A stretch of DNA of 64,000 nucleotides from Streptomyces sp. DH41 (GTDB lineage: Bacteria > Actinomycetota > Actinomycetes > Streptomycetales > Streptomycetaceae): NCBI RefSeq assembly GCF_029813785.1, contig NZ_JARVKY010000001.1, positions 620,001 to 684,000 on the forward strand, in the 5' to 3' direction. Position numbers and translations under genes: made by a program. The notes beneath the pieces are model-generated. The model made no database searches. It was not told where the DNA came from and was given only the letters and a program-made list of their open reading frames with translations. Below, one piece after another: positions 27,143-35,373 of this stretch. Positions within the stretch are counted from its first letter, which is position 1, and each line of letters starts with the position of its first letter.

Positions 27143-27715
27143 TCAGTTGAGCGAGGGGTCGTCCGGATACGTCGCCACCATCGCCAGGTCGCCCCGCTGG
27201 CGGCGCAGGACCTCCCGCCAGAGTCTGGCGGGGACCGGGCAGGACACGTCGCCGGGCTCGGACTCGACCACGTACCAGGCGCCGTCCGTCAGCTCGTCCT
27301 CCAGCTGGCCGGGGCCCCAGCCCGCGTAACCGGCGAAGATCCGCAGCGCGCCCAGGGCGGGGGCGAGCAGCTCCGGCGGTGCCTCCAGGTCCACCAGGCC
27401 GATCGCGCCGTGCACCCGGCGCCAGCCCAGCGGGGCCCGCTCACCGGCCGCCCCGCCGGGGACGACGGCGACGCCCAGGGCGGAGTCGAGCGACACCGGG
27501 CCGCCCTGGAAGACGACGCCCGGTTCGCCGGTCAGGTCCGCCCAGTCCTCCAGGATGTCGCCCACGTCGACCGGCGTGGGACGGTTGAGGACGACACCGA
27601 GGGAGCCCTCCTCGTCGTGGTCGAGAAGGAGCACCACCGCGCGCTCGAAGTTCGGGTCCGCCAGGGCGGGCGTTGCCACGAGCAGCCGCCCCGTGAGCGA
27701 GGACACCTCGGTCAT
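27143..27715 (-). CDS. YqgE/AlgH family protein (UPF0301)
   Basis: A 190-residue protein of the widespread UPF0301 family, fold known but function unclear. Hallmarks are the start SSLTGRLLVATPALADPNF, VVLLLDHDEEGSLGVVLNRP, VFQGGPVSLDSALGV, and FAGYAGWGPGQLEDEL near the C-terminus. ATG 27715 is used; ATG 27724 would add three residues. It diverges from murA with 235 bp between, a pairing also found in S. coelicolor (SCO2948/SCO2949, from memory). Confidence 0.92.
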   Translation of the reverse strand: MTEVSSLTGRLLVATPALADPNFERAVVLLLDHDEEGSLGVVLNRPTPVDVGDILEDWADLTGEPGVVFQGGPVSLDSALGVAVVPGGAAGERAPLGWRRVHGAIGLVDLEAPPELLAPALGALRIFAGYAGWGPGQLEDELTDGAWYVVESEPGDVSCPVPARLWREVLRRQRGDLAMVATYPDDPSLN

Positions 27716-27950
27716 GCCTGACATGATCCCGCATGTTCCCCTCCCGTGGGGAGGCAATCGGGGGCACGGGGGTGAACACGCGCGCCGCGCACGCGCTGCG
27801 GCCGTGACCCCCCGTGCGCGCCGGGGAACGCCGCGTGTTGTGACGAACCTATGACGTTCTCCGACCCCGCACGGGCTTACTGAAGGGGGGTACAAGGCGA
27901 TTACCCTTTCCCTTTCGGCCCCTGCCCAACCCCCACGGAACGCGAGATTC

Positions 27951-29297
27951 ATGACCGTCAACGGCGCTGATGACGTACTGCTTGTCCACGGCGGAACCCC
28001 GCTGGAGGGCGAGCTCCGGGTCCGGGGTGCGAAGAACCTCGTGCCGAAGGCGATGGTGGCCGCCCTGCTGGGCAGTGCGCCGAGCCGGCTGCGCAATGTG
28101 CCGGACATCCGCGACGTGCGGGTCGTACGCGGACTGCTGCAGCTGCACGGGGTGACCGTCCGTCCGGGTGAGGAGCCCGGCGAGCTGGTGATGGACCCGA
28201 CCCACGTGGAGAGCGCGAACGTCGCCGACATCGATGCCCACGCGGGCTCGTCGCGCATCCCGATCCTGTTCTGCGGCCCGCTGCTGCACCGCCTCGGGCA
28301 CGCGTTCATCCCGGGTCTGGGCGGCTGTGACATCGGCGGCCGGCCCATCGACTTCCACTTCGACGTGCTGCGGCAGTTCGGCGCGACGATCGAGAAGCGC
28401 GCGGACGGCCAGTACCTGGAGGCCCCGCAGCGGCTGCGCGGTACGAAGATCAACCTGCCGTACCCGTCCGTCGGCGCGACCGAGCAGGTGCTGCTCACGG
28501 CCGTGCTGGCGGAGGGCGTCACGGAGCTGTCCAACGCGGCCGTGGAGCCGGAGATCGAGGACCTGATCTGCGTTCTGCAGAAAATGGGCGCGATCATCGC
28601 GATGGACACCGACCGCACGATCCGCATCACCGGTGTGGACGAGCTCGGCGGCTACACCCACCGTGCCCTCTCGGACCGCCTGGAAGCCGCCTCCTGGGCC
28701 TCCGCGGCGCTGGCGACCGAGGGGAACGTCTACGTCCGGGGCGCCCAGCAGCGCTCGATGATGACGTTCCTGAACACCTTCCGGAAGGTGGGCGGTGCCT
28801 TCGAGATCGACGACGAGGGCATCCGCTTCTGGCACCCGGGCGGTCAGCTGAAGTCCATCGCCCTGGAGACGGACGTGCACCCCGGCTTCCAGACGGACTG
28901 GCAGCAGCCCCTGGTGGTCGCCCTGACGCAGGCGACGGGCCTGTCCATCGTCCACGAGACGGTCTACGAGTCCCGGCTCGGCTTCACCTCCGCGCTCAAC
29001 CAGATGGGCGCCCACATCCAGCTCTACCGCGAGTGCCTGGGCGGCTCGCACTGCCGCTTCGGCCAGCGCAACTTCCTGCACTCGGCCGTCGTGTCCGGGC
29101 CGACCAAGCTGGAGGGCGCCGACCTGGTCATCCCCGACCTGCGCGGCGGCTTCTCGTACCTCATCGCCGCCCTCGCGGCCCAGGGCACCTCCCGGGTCCA
29201 CGGCATCGACCTGATCAACCGGGGCTACGAGAACTTCATGGAGAAGCTCGTGGAGCTGGGTGCGAAGGTCGAGCTGCCGGGCAAGGCACTCGGCTGA
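27951..29297 (+). CDS. murA: UDP-N-acetylglucosamine 1-carboxyvinyltransferase
   Basis: A 448-residue cytoplasmic enzyme for the first committed step of peptidoglycan synthesis: transfer of enolpyruvate from PEP to UDP-GlcNAc. The Lys-Asn pair that binds substrate is in VRGAKNLVPKAM (about 24-35). The catalytic Cys is in LGGCDIGGRPIDFH (about 124), so this is a fosfomycin-targetable Cys form, not the Asp form of mycobacteria. The C-terminal DLRGGFSYLIAALAAQGTS block is typical. ATG 27951 is used. A perfect 27-bp terminator hairpin follows. Confidence 0.96.
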   Translation: MTVNGADDVLLVHGGTPLEGELRVRGAKNLVPKAMVAALLGSAPSRLRNVPDIRDVRVVRGLLQLHGVTVRPGEEPGELVMDPTHVESANVADIDAHAGSSRIPILFCGPLLHRLGHAFIPGLGGCDIGGRPIDFHFDVLRQFGATIEKRADGQYLEAPQRLRGTKINLPYPSVGATEQVLLTAVLAEGVTELSNAAVEPEIEDLICVLQKMGAIIAMDTDRTIRITGVDELGGYTHRALSDRLEAASWASAALATEGNVYVRGAQQRSMMTFLNTFRKVGGAFEIDDEGIRFWHPGGQLKSIALETDVHPGFQTDWQQPLVVALTQATGLSIVHETVYESRLGFTSALNQMGAHIQLYRECLGGSHCRFGQRNFLHSAVVSGPTKLEGADLVIPDLRGGFSYLIAALAAQGTSRVHGIDLINRGYENFMEKLVELGAKVELPGKALG

Positions 29298-29306
29298 CGC
29301 CGACCG

Positions 29307-29364
29307 CACCAACGCCGATGGGGCGGCCACCCGGACTCGGGTGGCCGCCCCATCGGCGTTGGTG
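29307..29364. terminator. 27-bp perfect terminator hairpin after murA
   Basis: Left arm 29307-29333 and right arm 29338-29364 are exact reverse complements, with loop GACT. No mismatch occurs in 27 bp; it starts 10 bp after the murA stop. Confidence 0.9.
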
Positions 29365-29440
29365 AAGCGCCCCTGAAAGGGGCGCGGGGAACTGCGCGAC
29401 CAGTCACGAACGACCCGCGGCCGCGCACGGCCGCGACGCG
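29365..29440. repeat. Streptomyces dispersed repeat, copy B (intergenic)
   Basis: It starts with hairpin GCGCCCC-TGAAA-GGGGCGC (29367-29385), then GCGCGACCAGTCACGAACG and CCCGCGGCCGCG. It lacks the about 25-nt middle of copy A at 25175. It sits directly after the murA terminator. Confidence 0.75.
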
Positions 29441-29482
29441 AACGAACGGTCCGCGCAGTCCCCGGCACTCCGAGCGGAGCGC

Positions 29483-29764
29483 TTACTTGCCCTTCGCGGC
29501 TTCCTTGAGCTTGGAGCCCGCGGAGACCTTGACGCTGTAGCCGGCCGGGATCTGGATCGGCTCGCCGGTCTGCGGGTTGCGGGCGGTGCGAGCGGCACGG
29601 TGGGTGCGCTCGAAGGTCAGGAAACCGGGGATGGTGACCTTCTCGTCGCCCTTGGAGACGATGTCGCCGACAACCTCGGCGAAGGCGGCCAGCACGGCGT
29701 CGGCGTCCTTGCGAGTCACCTCGGCGCGGTCGGCCAGCGCGGCCACCAGCTCACTGCGGTTCAT
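29483..29764 (-). CDS. hupA: HU-family nucleoid protein
   Basis: A 93-residue histone-like protein that bends and compacts DNA as a dimer. The sequence is a full HU: MNRSELVAALADRAEVTRKD, then VTIPGFLTFERTHRAARTARNPQTGE (the DNA-binding arm with the intercalating Pro in RNPQTGE), and a C-terminal VSAGSKLKEAAKGK. It has no Lys/Ala-rich C-terminal tail, so it is the vegetative HupA type rather than HupS. ATG 29764 follows GGGAG. Confidence 0.96.
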   Translation of the reverse strand: MNRSELVAALADRAEVTRKDADAVLAAFAEVVGDIVSKGDEKVTIPGFLTFERTHRAARTARNPQTGEPIQIPAGYSVKVSAGSKLKEAAKGK

Positions 29765-30206
29765 GTTGTTACTCCCGTGTTCTTCTTGCCGTTGAGGCGT
29801 GCCACGCGGCGGAGCCGCATGTTGGGCACAGCGATGCCGATGCTGCCAGGGCCCTCGGACATTCCCCGGACCCGGGTCGGTCGTCAGACCCTCGCGCCCA
29901 GGGAGGCATCCTGCCTCCACCTGCGGCGGTAAAGCCAATCCGGCACCCCCAGGAGTCGTGAGAACACCCTTGGGAGTCACACGAAGAGAGGGCCTGAGCC
30001 TTGCGCAACCCTAGAGGGCGATCCGAGGCCCGACATCCCGCGACGCGCCGGAGAGGCGGCCCGCCGTGGTGATCCTCACCACCACGTCACAGACCGCCCA
30101 CACTACGCCCGGGAACCCGTCCGGCCGCGCGGGGCCGCCGCGCCACCGGACCGGAGGGGCGGTCCTACGCCGCTCCAGGGTTCCCACGCCATGCGCCGCG
30201 GGTGTC
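29765..30206. other. hupA upstream region / malic enzyme downstream region
   Basis: 442 bp without a credible gene. It must hold the strong hupA promoter, but I cannot fix its -35/-10. GTGGTGA-TCC-TCACCAC (about 30066-30082) is a short hairpin that could end the malic enzyme transcript. Confidence 0.4.
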
Positions 30207-31622
30207 CTACGCCACCACTCCGGCGGCCTTCGCCGCGTCCCGCACGGCGCCCGCGACGGCGCCCGCGACCTTGTCGTTGAAGACGCTGGGGATGATGTAG
30301 TTCGGGTTGATCTCGTCCTCGGTCACCACGTCCGCGAGGGCGTGCGCGGCGGCGAGCATCATCTCGGTGTTGACGGTGCGGGACTGGGCGTCCAGCAGGC
30401 CGCGGAAGACGCCCGGGAAGACCAGCACGTTGTTGATCTGGTTCGGGAAGTCGGAGCGGCCGGTGGCGACGACCGCGGCCGTCTGGCGGGCGATCGCCGG
30501 GTCGACCTCCGGGTCCGGGTTCGCGAGCGCGAACACGATCGCGCCGTCCGCCATGGCGGCCACGTCGTCCCCGTCCAGGACGTTGGGGGCCGAGACGCCG
30601 ATGAAGACGTCCGCGCCGTGCACGGCCTCCTTGAGGGTGCCGGTGAGGCCCTCGGGGTTGGTGTTGTCGGCGATCCAGCGCAGCGCCGACTCGGGCGCGG
30701 CGTCGACCAGGTCGGTGCGGCCGGCGTGCACGACGCCGTGGATGTCGGCGACGACGGCGTTCTTCACGCCCGCGGCGAGCAGCAGCTTCAGGATGGCCGT
30801 ACCGGCCGCGCCGGCACCGGACATGACGACCCGTACGTTGTCGATGGGCTTGTCGACGACGCGCAAGGCGTTGGTCAGCGCGGCGAGGACGACGATCGCG
30901 GTGCCGTGCTGGTCGTCGTGGAAGACGGGGATGTCCAGGGCCTCGCGCAGCCGGGCCTCGATCTCGAAGCAGCGCGGCGCGGAGATGTCCTCCAGGTTGA
31001 TACCGGCGAAGCCCGGGGCGATGGCCTTGACGATCTCGACGATCGCGTCGGTGTCCTGGGTGTCGAGGCAGAGCGGCCAGGCGTCGATGCCGGCGAACCG
31101 CTTGAACAGGGCCGCCTTGCCCTCCATGACCGGCAGCGCGGCCTTCGGGCCGATGTTGCCGAGGCCCAGCACCGCCGAACCGTCCGTCACGACCGCAACG
31201 GAGTTGCGCTTGATGGTGAGGCGGCGGGCGTCCTCGGGGTTCTCGGCGATCGCCATGCACACGCGGGCGACACCGGGCGTGTAGATCATGGACAGGTCGT
31301 CACGGTTGCGGATGGGGTGCTTCGACGCCATCTCGATCTTGCCGCCGAGGTGCATCAGGAAGGTACGGTCGGAGACCTTGCCCAGGCTGACGCCCTCGAT
31401 GCCGCGCAGCTGTTCGACGATCTCGTCCGCGTGGGAGGTCGAGCCGGCCGCGATGGTGACGTCGATACGGAGCTTGTCGTGGCCGGAGGCCGTGACGTCG
31501 AGGCCGGTGACGGAGCCGCCCGCGGACTCCACCGCGGTGGTGAGCTGCGAGACCGCTGTGCCGCCCGCGGGCACCTCCAGTCGGACCGTCATCGAGTAGG
31601 AGACGCTGGGCGCCGTTGCCAT
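30207..31622 (-). CDS. Malic enzyme, NAD-dependent type, with N-terminal ACT domain
   Basis: A 471-residue enzyme that decarboxylates malate to pyruvate and links the TCA cycle to gluconeogenesis and lipid precursors. Residues about 5-85 form an ACT-like regulatory domain (YSMTVRLEVPAGGTAVSQLT). The catalytic part has YTPGVARVCMAIAE, GLGNIGPKAALPVMEGKA, the metal-binding VFHDDQHGTAIV, and a Rossmann motif VVMSGAGAAGTAIL. ATG 31622 has GAGGAAG upstream. The S. coelicolor orthologue (SCO2951, from memory) is reported NAD-dependent; the sequence alone does not prove cofactor choice. Confidence 0.92.
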   Translation of the reverse strand: MATAPSVSYSMTVRLEVPAGGTAVSQLTTAVESAGGSVTGLDVTASGHDKLRIDVTIAAGSTSHADEIVEQLRGIEGVSLGKVSDRTFLMHLGGKIEMASKHPIRNRDDLSMIYTPGVARVCMAIAENPEDARRLTIKRNSVAVVTDGSAVLGLGNIGPKAALPVMEGKAALFKRFAGIDAWPLCLDTQDTDAIVEIVKAIAPGFAGINLEDISAPRCFEIEARLREALDIPVFHDDQHGTAIVVLAALTNALRVVDKPIDNVRVVMSGAGAAGTAILKLLLAAGVKNAVVADIHGVVHAGRTDLVDAAPESALRWIADNTNPEGLTGTLKEAVHGADVFIGVSAPNVLDGDDVAAMADGAIVFALANPDPEVDPAIARQTAAVVATGRSDFPNQINNVLVFPGVFRGLLDAQSRTVNTEMMLAAAHALADVVTEDEINPNYIIPSVFNDKVAGAVAGAVRDAAKAAGVVA

Positions 31623-31678
31623 GGCCGACTTCCTCTGCTTTCACCGTGTAACTGCGTTGTGCCGTCCGATCGTCGCAC

Positions 31679-31728
31679 CTACCACCGAGTACGTGGTAGC
31701 CACCCCGGATTGCGAACTTTGAGTTCGC
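31679..31728. promoter_or_regulatory. Two inverted repeats upstream of malic enzyme gene
   Basis: CTACCAC-N7-GTGGTAG (31679-31699) and GCGAACT-TTG-AGTTCGC (31712-31728) lie 57 and 90 bp upstream of the malic enzyme start. They may be operators for carbon-status control. No known consensus is claimed. Confidence 0.4.
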
Positions 31729-31840
31729 GCGCCGTCCACCACCAGTGATGGCACTTTCGGAAAACGATTTCCACCATACGAGAAGTGCTGTGCCGACGGA
31801 AGAGGGGGACCGGCCCGGGAAAGAACCCGCGGGACGGGAA

Positions 31841-31868
31841 TTGTCTTGCGGGGATCGTTTGTTACCTT
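31841..31868 (+). promoter_or_regulatory. Promoter of putative small RNA
   Basis: TTGTCT (31841-31846), 16-nt spacer, TACCTT (31863-31868). This fits a housekeeping (HrdB-type) promoter and would start transcription near 31874, exactly at the base of the long stem described next. Confidence 0.6.
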
Positions 31869-31872
31869 GGAC

Positions 31873-32021
31873 GTGGCACCGGCTCGATCCAAGCCCCCGG
31901 GCCCAACCTTCGTCGCTACGAGCGACCACTTGCCGCGAGGCGAGCATGGCGGGTCGGTGCCACCTAAACGAAGAGACGGACGAGAGGCCCGCGCCGTGTG
32001 TCACGGCGCGGGCCTCTCGTC
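31873..32021 (+). ncRNA. Putative structured small RNA with own promoter and terminator
   Basis: About 150 nt between the malic enzyme and HelD genes. A closing stem pairs 31873-31886 with 31950-31963 (GTGGCACCG/CGGTGCCAC plus five further pairs). Inside are three hairpins: GCC-CCCG-GGC (31893-31902), GTCGCT-ACG-AGCGAC (31912-31926) and CTTGCC-GCGA-GGCGAG (31929-31944, a GNRA tetraloop). CTTCGT (31908-31913) could pair with ACGAAG after the stem, a possible pseudoknot. A perfect 20-bp terminator follows. The downstream gene is convergent, so this is a free-standing RNA, not a leader. An S. coelicolor sRNA in this interval (scr2952) exists in my memory; unverified. Confidence 0.65.
31979..32021. 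terminator. Terminator of the small RNA
   Basis: Perfect 20-bp hairpin: GACGAGAGGCCCGCGCCGTG (31979-31998), loop TGT, exact complement 32002-32021. Confidence 0.85.
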
Positions 32022-32026
32022 ATGCC

Positions 32027-32088
32027 CCGGGACAGCACCGGTGCTGCCGACGCGGCCCCTGCCCCACGCGGCCCCGGTGCTGTCCCGG
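32027..32088. terminator. Large hairpin downstream of HelD gene
   Basis: CCGGGACAGCACCGG (32027-32041) pairs exactly with CCGGTGCTGTCCCGG (32074-32088), with a 32-nt GC-rich loop. It lies right after the HelD stop on the minus strand. Confidence 0.65.
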
Positions 32089-32092
32089 CGCC

Positions 32093-34429
32093 TCAGTCGC
32101 GCAGCAGGTCCGGCACCCCGGCCGCGTCCGGCTCGTCCCGCTCGCACGAGACGACCGTCAGCTGCTGGGTGGCCCGGGTCAGGGCGACGTACAGCACGCG
32201 CAGCCCGGCGGGCGACTCGTCGGCGATCTCCGCGGGCGAGACGACGACCGTGGCGTCGTACTCCAGGCCCTTCGCCTCCAGGCTGCCCAGCGCCACCACA
32301 CGCTTCCCGAGCCCGGCCAGCCAGCGCCGGGCCTCCTCACGCCGGTTCATGGCGACCACGACGCCGACGGTGCCGTCGACGAGCTCCAGCAGCCGGGCCG
32401 CCTCCGCCCGGACCGACTCGGCGAGGGAGTCCCGTACCACCGCGAAGCGCGGCTCCACGCCCGTCGAGCGGACGGCCGTCGGGGACTGGGAGCCCGGCAT
32501 GGCGAGGGCGAGCACCCTGGCGGCCAGCTCGGCGATCTCGGCCGGGTTGCGGTAGTTCACGGTCAGCTCGAAACGGCGCCGCGGGCGGGTGCCCAGGGCC
32601 TCGTCGCGGGCCGCCGCCGCCTCGTCGGGGTCGGACCAGGAGGACTGCGCCGGGTCACCGACGACCGTCCACGTGGCGTGCCTGCCCCGACGGCCCACCA
32701 TCCGCCACTGCATGGGGGTGAGGTCCTGGGCCTCGTCGACGATGACGTGCGCGTACTCGGTGCGCTCCTGGGCGAGGCGCTCGGCACGCTCCCACTGGGT
32801 CTCCTCGCGCTGCGGCATCAGCTCTTCCAGGCCGGTGAGCTGGTCCAGCGGGTCCAGCTCGCGCCGCTTGCGGGGGCGGGCCGGGGTGCCGACGATCGCC
32901 TGGAGCTCGTCGAGCAGGGCGACGTCGTGCACCGAGTGGCCCTCGCGCCGCAGCGAACGAGCCACCTTGCGGACCTCGCCGGGGTTGAGGACGCGCCGGG
33001 CCCAGCGGCCCAGCCTCCGCTCGTCCGCCATGGCCGCGAGCACGGCGCCGGGGGTCAGCTCCGGCCACCAGGCGTCCAGGAAGGCGGTGAAGGAGTCCTC
33101 GGAGCTGACGTCCTCGTCGAAGGATGAGCGCAGCTCGGCGGCCAGCTCGGGGTCGCTGTGCCGGGTTCCGGCGCCCGACCTGGCCCACAGGGCGTCCAGG
33201 AGGAGCCGGCGGGCGCGGGGGCGCAGCAGGTTGACGGGCGCGGTGCCGCCGAGGACGGTACGGCGGATGCCGGCCAGCTCCTCGGCCTCCAGTTCGAGCC
33301 GCCGTCCGAAGGCGACGACCCGCAGCAGGGTCGGCTGGCCGTCCGGCTCCAGCGCCCCGCGCGCGGCCCGGCGTAGCACCCTGAGCATGCGGGAGGAGCC
33401 CTTGGCGCGGGCGGTGGCCGGGGAGTCGTACAGCGTGGCCTCGGCGCCGTCGACCAGCGAGCCGATCGCGCGGATGGCGACCTGTCCCTCCTCGCCGAGG
33501 GAGGGCAGGACGCCCTCGGTGTACGCCACCAGCAGCGGGGTCGGCGAGACGATCAGGATGCCGCCCGCGTACCGGCGCCGGTCCTGGTAGAGCAGGTACG
33601 CCGCCCGGTGCAGGGCGACGGCGGTCTTGCCGGTGCCGGGGCCGCCCTCGACGTAGGTCACGGAGGCGGCGGGGGCGCGGATCACCAGGTCCTGCTCGGC
33701 CTGGATGGAGGCCACGATGTCCCGCATGGAGTGCGTACGGGCCTGGCCGAGGGCGGCCATCAGGGCGCCGTCGCCGACCACGGCCAGCTTCTCGCCGTCC
33801 AGGCGGGCCGTGATCTCGGGCCGCATGAGGTCGTCCTCGACGCCGAGGACGCGCCGCCCCTTGGAGCGGATCACCCGGCGGCGCACGACCCGGCCCGGGT
33901 CGACCGGTGTGGACCGGTAGAAGGGGGCCGCGGCGGGCGCCCGCCAGTCGATGACCAGCGGGGCGTAGTCCTCGTCCAGGACGCCGATACGGCCGATGTG
34001 CAGGGTCTCGGCGATGTCGGCGGTGTTGTCGGGCCGAAGGGCACCCTCGGCGGGTTCGACCGCCGTGTACGCGCCGTCCGGGCCCTTCTTGCCGTCCTTG
34101 CCGAGGAGCAGGTCGATCCGGCCGAAGAGGAAGTCCTCGAACTCGTTGTTCAGACGGTTGAGGTGGATGCCGGCCCGGAAGACCTGCGCGTCGCGCTCGG
34201 CCAGCGCGCCGGGCGTGCCGACGTGGCCGCGCTGCGCGGCGTCGTGCATGAGGAACTCGGCCTCGTGGATCTTCTCCTCCAGGCGGCGGTACACCCGGTC
34301 CAGGTGTGCCTGTTCCACGCTGATCTCTCGGTCCCGTACGGAGTCCTCCCGTACGGAGTCGGGTACGGCTTCCGCCGCGGCACCGTGAACCGAGTCGACC
34401 GCTGAGTCCTGCTGAGCCTGTGCGGCCAC
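32093..34429 (-). CDS. HelD-type RNA polymerase recycling ATPase (UvrD-like SF1)
   Basis: A 778-residue SF1 motor. The N-terminal coiled coil (about 35-120, QAHLDRVYRRLEEKIHEAEF) is the arm that HelD inserts into RNA polymerase. Motifs: Walker A EGGPGTGKTAVALHRAAYLL, Walker B VIVDEAQDLTPMQW, motif III VVGDPAQSSW, motif IV TVNYRNPAE, motif VI LYVALTRATQQLTVV. The architecture and length fit actinobacterial class II HelD, which dislodges stalled RNA polymerase and in some species (HelR) gives rifampicin tolerance. GTG 34429 has AGAAGGGGG upstream. UvrD-like DNA helicase is the alternative, less likely given the coiled-coil arm. Confidence 0.87.
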   Translation of the reverse strand: MAAQAQQDSAVDSVHGAAAEAVPDSVREDSVRDREISVEQAHLDRVYRRLEEKIHEAEFLMHDAAQRGHVGTPGALAERDAQVFRAGIHLNRLNNEFEDFLFGRIDLLLGKDGKKGPDGAYTAVEPAEGALRPDNTADIAETLHIGRIGVLDEDYAPLVIDWRAPAAAPFYRSTPVDPGRVVRRRVIRSKGRRVLGVEDDLMRPEITARLDGEKLAVVGDGALMAALGQARTHSMRDIVASIQAEQDLVIRAPAASVTYVEGGPGTGKTAVALHRAAYLLYQDRRRYAGGILIVSPTPLLVAYTEGVLPSLGEEGQVAIRAIGSLVDGAEATLYDSPATARAKGSSRMLRVLRRAARGALEPDGQPTLLRVVAFGRRLELEAEELAGIRRTVLGGTAPVNLLRPRARRLLLDALWARSGAGTRHSDPELAAELRSSFDEDVSSEDSFTAFLDAWWPELTPGAVLAAMADERRLGRWARRVLNPGEVRKVARSLRREGHSVHDVALLDELQAIVGTPARPRKRRELDPLDQLTGLEELMPQREETQWERAERLAQERTEYAHVIVDEAQDLTPMQWRMVGRRGRHATWTVVGDPAQSSWSDPDEAAAARDEALGTRPRRRFELTVNYRNPAEIAELAARVLALAMPGSQSPTAVRSTGVEPRFAVVRDSLAESVRAEAARLLELVDGTVGVVVAMNRREEARRWLAGLGKRVVALGSLEAKGLEYDATVVVSPAEIADESPAGLRVLYVALTRATQQLTVVSCERDEPDAAGVPDLLRD

Positions 34430-34512
34430 CGGGCCCCCTTCTGACGTGCTGGGCAGCCGTCAAAGGTACGCCAAAGGGGGCCCCGGAAGCTACGGCCGTG
34501 CTGTCGGCGGGC

Positions 34513-35373
34513 CTACGCGTCCACCTCCACCAGCCGCTCGCCGTCGAAGGTCATGACCTCGAAGTGGTCGATCTCGTTGGGGTCGAAGGCGGCACCGCCC
34601 TGCACGTAGAGGGGCTCCTTGCCCTTGCCGGCGGTGGCGTCCGGGATGCCGTACCCCCAGTCCGGGACCGACCAGGAGGTGACCGTCTCGCGTTCGCCGT
34701 TCTTGCCGACGGCGATCAGGGAGCACTTCTCGGGGCCCTTGAGGTTCTTGAGCTCCAGGACCGCGTCGGTGCCCCAGGCCTTCTTCCGCAGGGCCACGGT
34801 GGCGCTGACCCGGGTGGCCGGGTCGGTCGCCGTGACGCGGTCGGGCATGGCGGCGAAGGCGGACTCGGCGGGGCCGGCGGTCGGCTGCGCCGCCTCGGTC
34901 CTGCGGCCGCCGTCGTCGTCACCGCCGTCACCGCCCGTGGTCGCCACGGCGGCGAACGGGCCGCCGATGATCAGCGCGGCCGCGGTGCCCACCAGGTAGA
35001 AGTTGCGGCGGCGTTTGCCCGCCCGGCGCTCGGCGACCTCGTCGACGAGCTTCTCGACCAGCCGCGGGCTCGGCTTCGCCGTCAGCGACTCGGCGATCGC
35101 GGGCGTACCCGCGCCCGTGCCCGGCAGGTCGGCGAGGGCCGCCATCATCGGCTCCATCCCGGCCAGTTCGTCGAGCTGCTGGGCGCACCATTCGCAGGTG
35201 GCGAGGTGTGCCTCGAAGGCGGTCGCCTCCGCGTCGTCGAGGATGCCGAGGGCGTAGGCGCCGACGGTCTCGTGCTCGTTCGGCGGCGGTGATCCCTGCA
35301 TGGGGACAGAATTACCCGTGTCCCCCGGGCCGAATCCCTCGCCGAATCCCCGAACTCCCCCGTACCCGCTCAT
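34513..35373 (-). CDS. rsuA: Anti-sigma factor RsuA
   Basis: A 286-residue membrane anti-sigma factor. The zinc-associated anti-sigma domain is at about 33-75: His in NEHETVGAYALG, then HLATCEWCAQQL (HxxxCxxC). One membrane helix lies at about 130-150 (FYLVGTAAALIIGGPFAAV) and a C-terminal extracytoplasmic anti-sigma-K-like domain follows. It holds SigU inactive until a signal releases it. ATG 35373 overlaps the sigU stop by 1 nt (TGATG), so the pair is translationally coupled. Confidence 0.92.
   Translation of the reverse strand: MSGYGGVRGFGEGFGPGDTGNSVPMQGSPPPNEHETVGAYALGILDDAEATAFEAHLATCEWCAQQLDELAGMEPMMAALADLPGTGAGTPAIAESLTAKPSPRLVEKLVDEVAERRAGKRRRNFYLVGTAAALIIGGPFAAVATTGGDGGDDDGGRRTEAAQPTAGPAESAFAAMPDRVTATDPATRVSATVALRKKAWGTDAVLELKNLKGPEKCSLIAVGKNGERETVTSWSVPDWGYGIPDATAGKGKEPLYVQGGAAFDPNEIDHFEVMTFDGERLVEVDA

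Noticed and set aside
31873..32021. Riboswitch controlling the next gene
   Set aside because: The transcript ends at a terminator and the next gene lies on the opposite strand, so it cannot be a leader.
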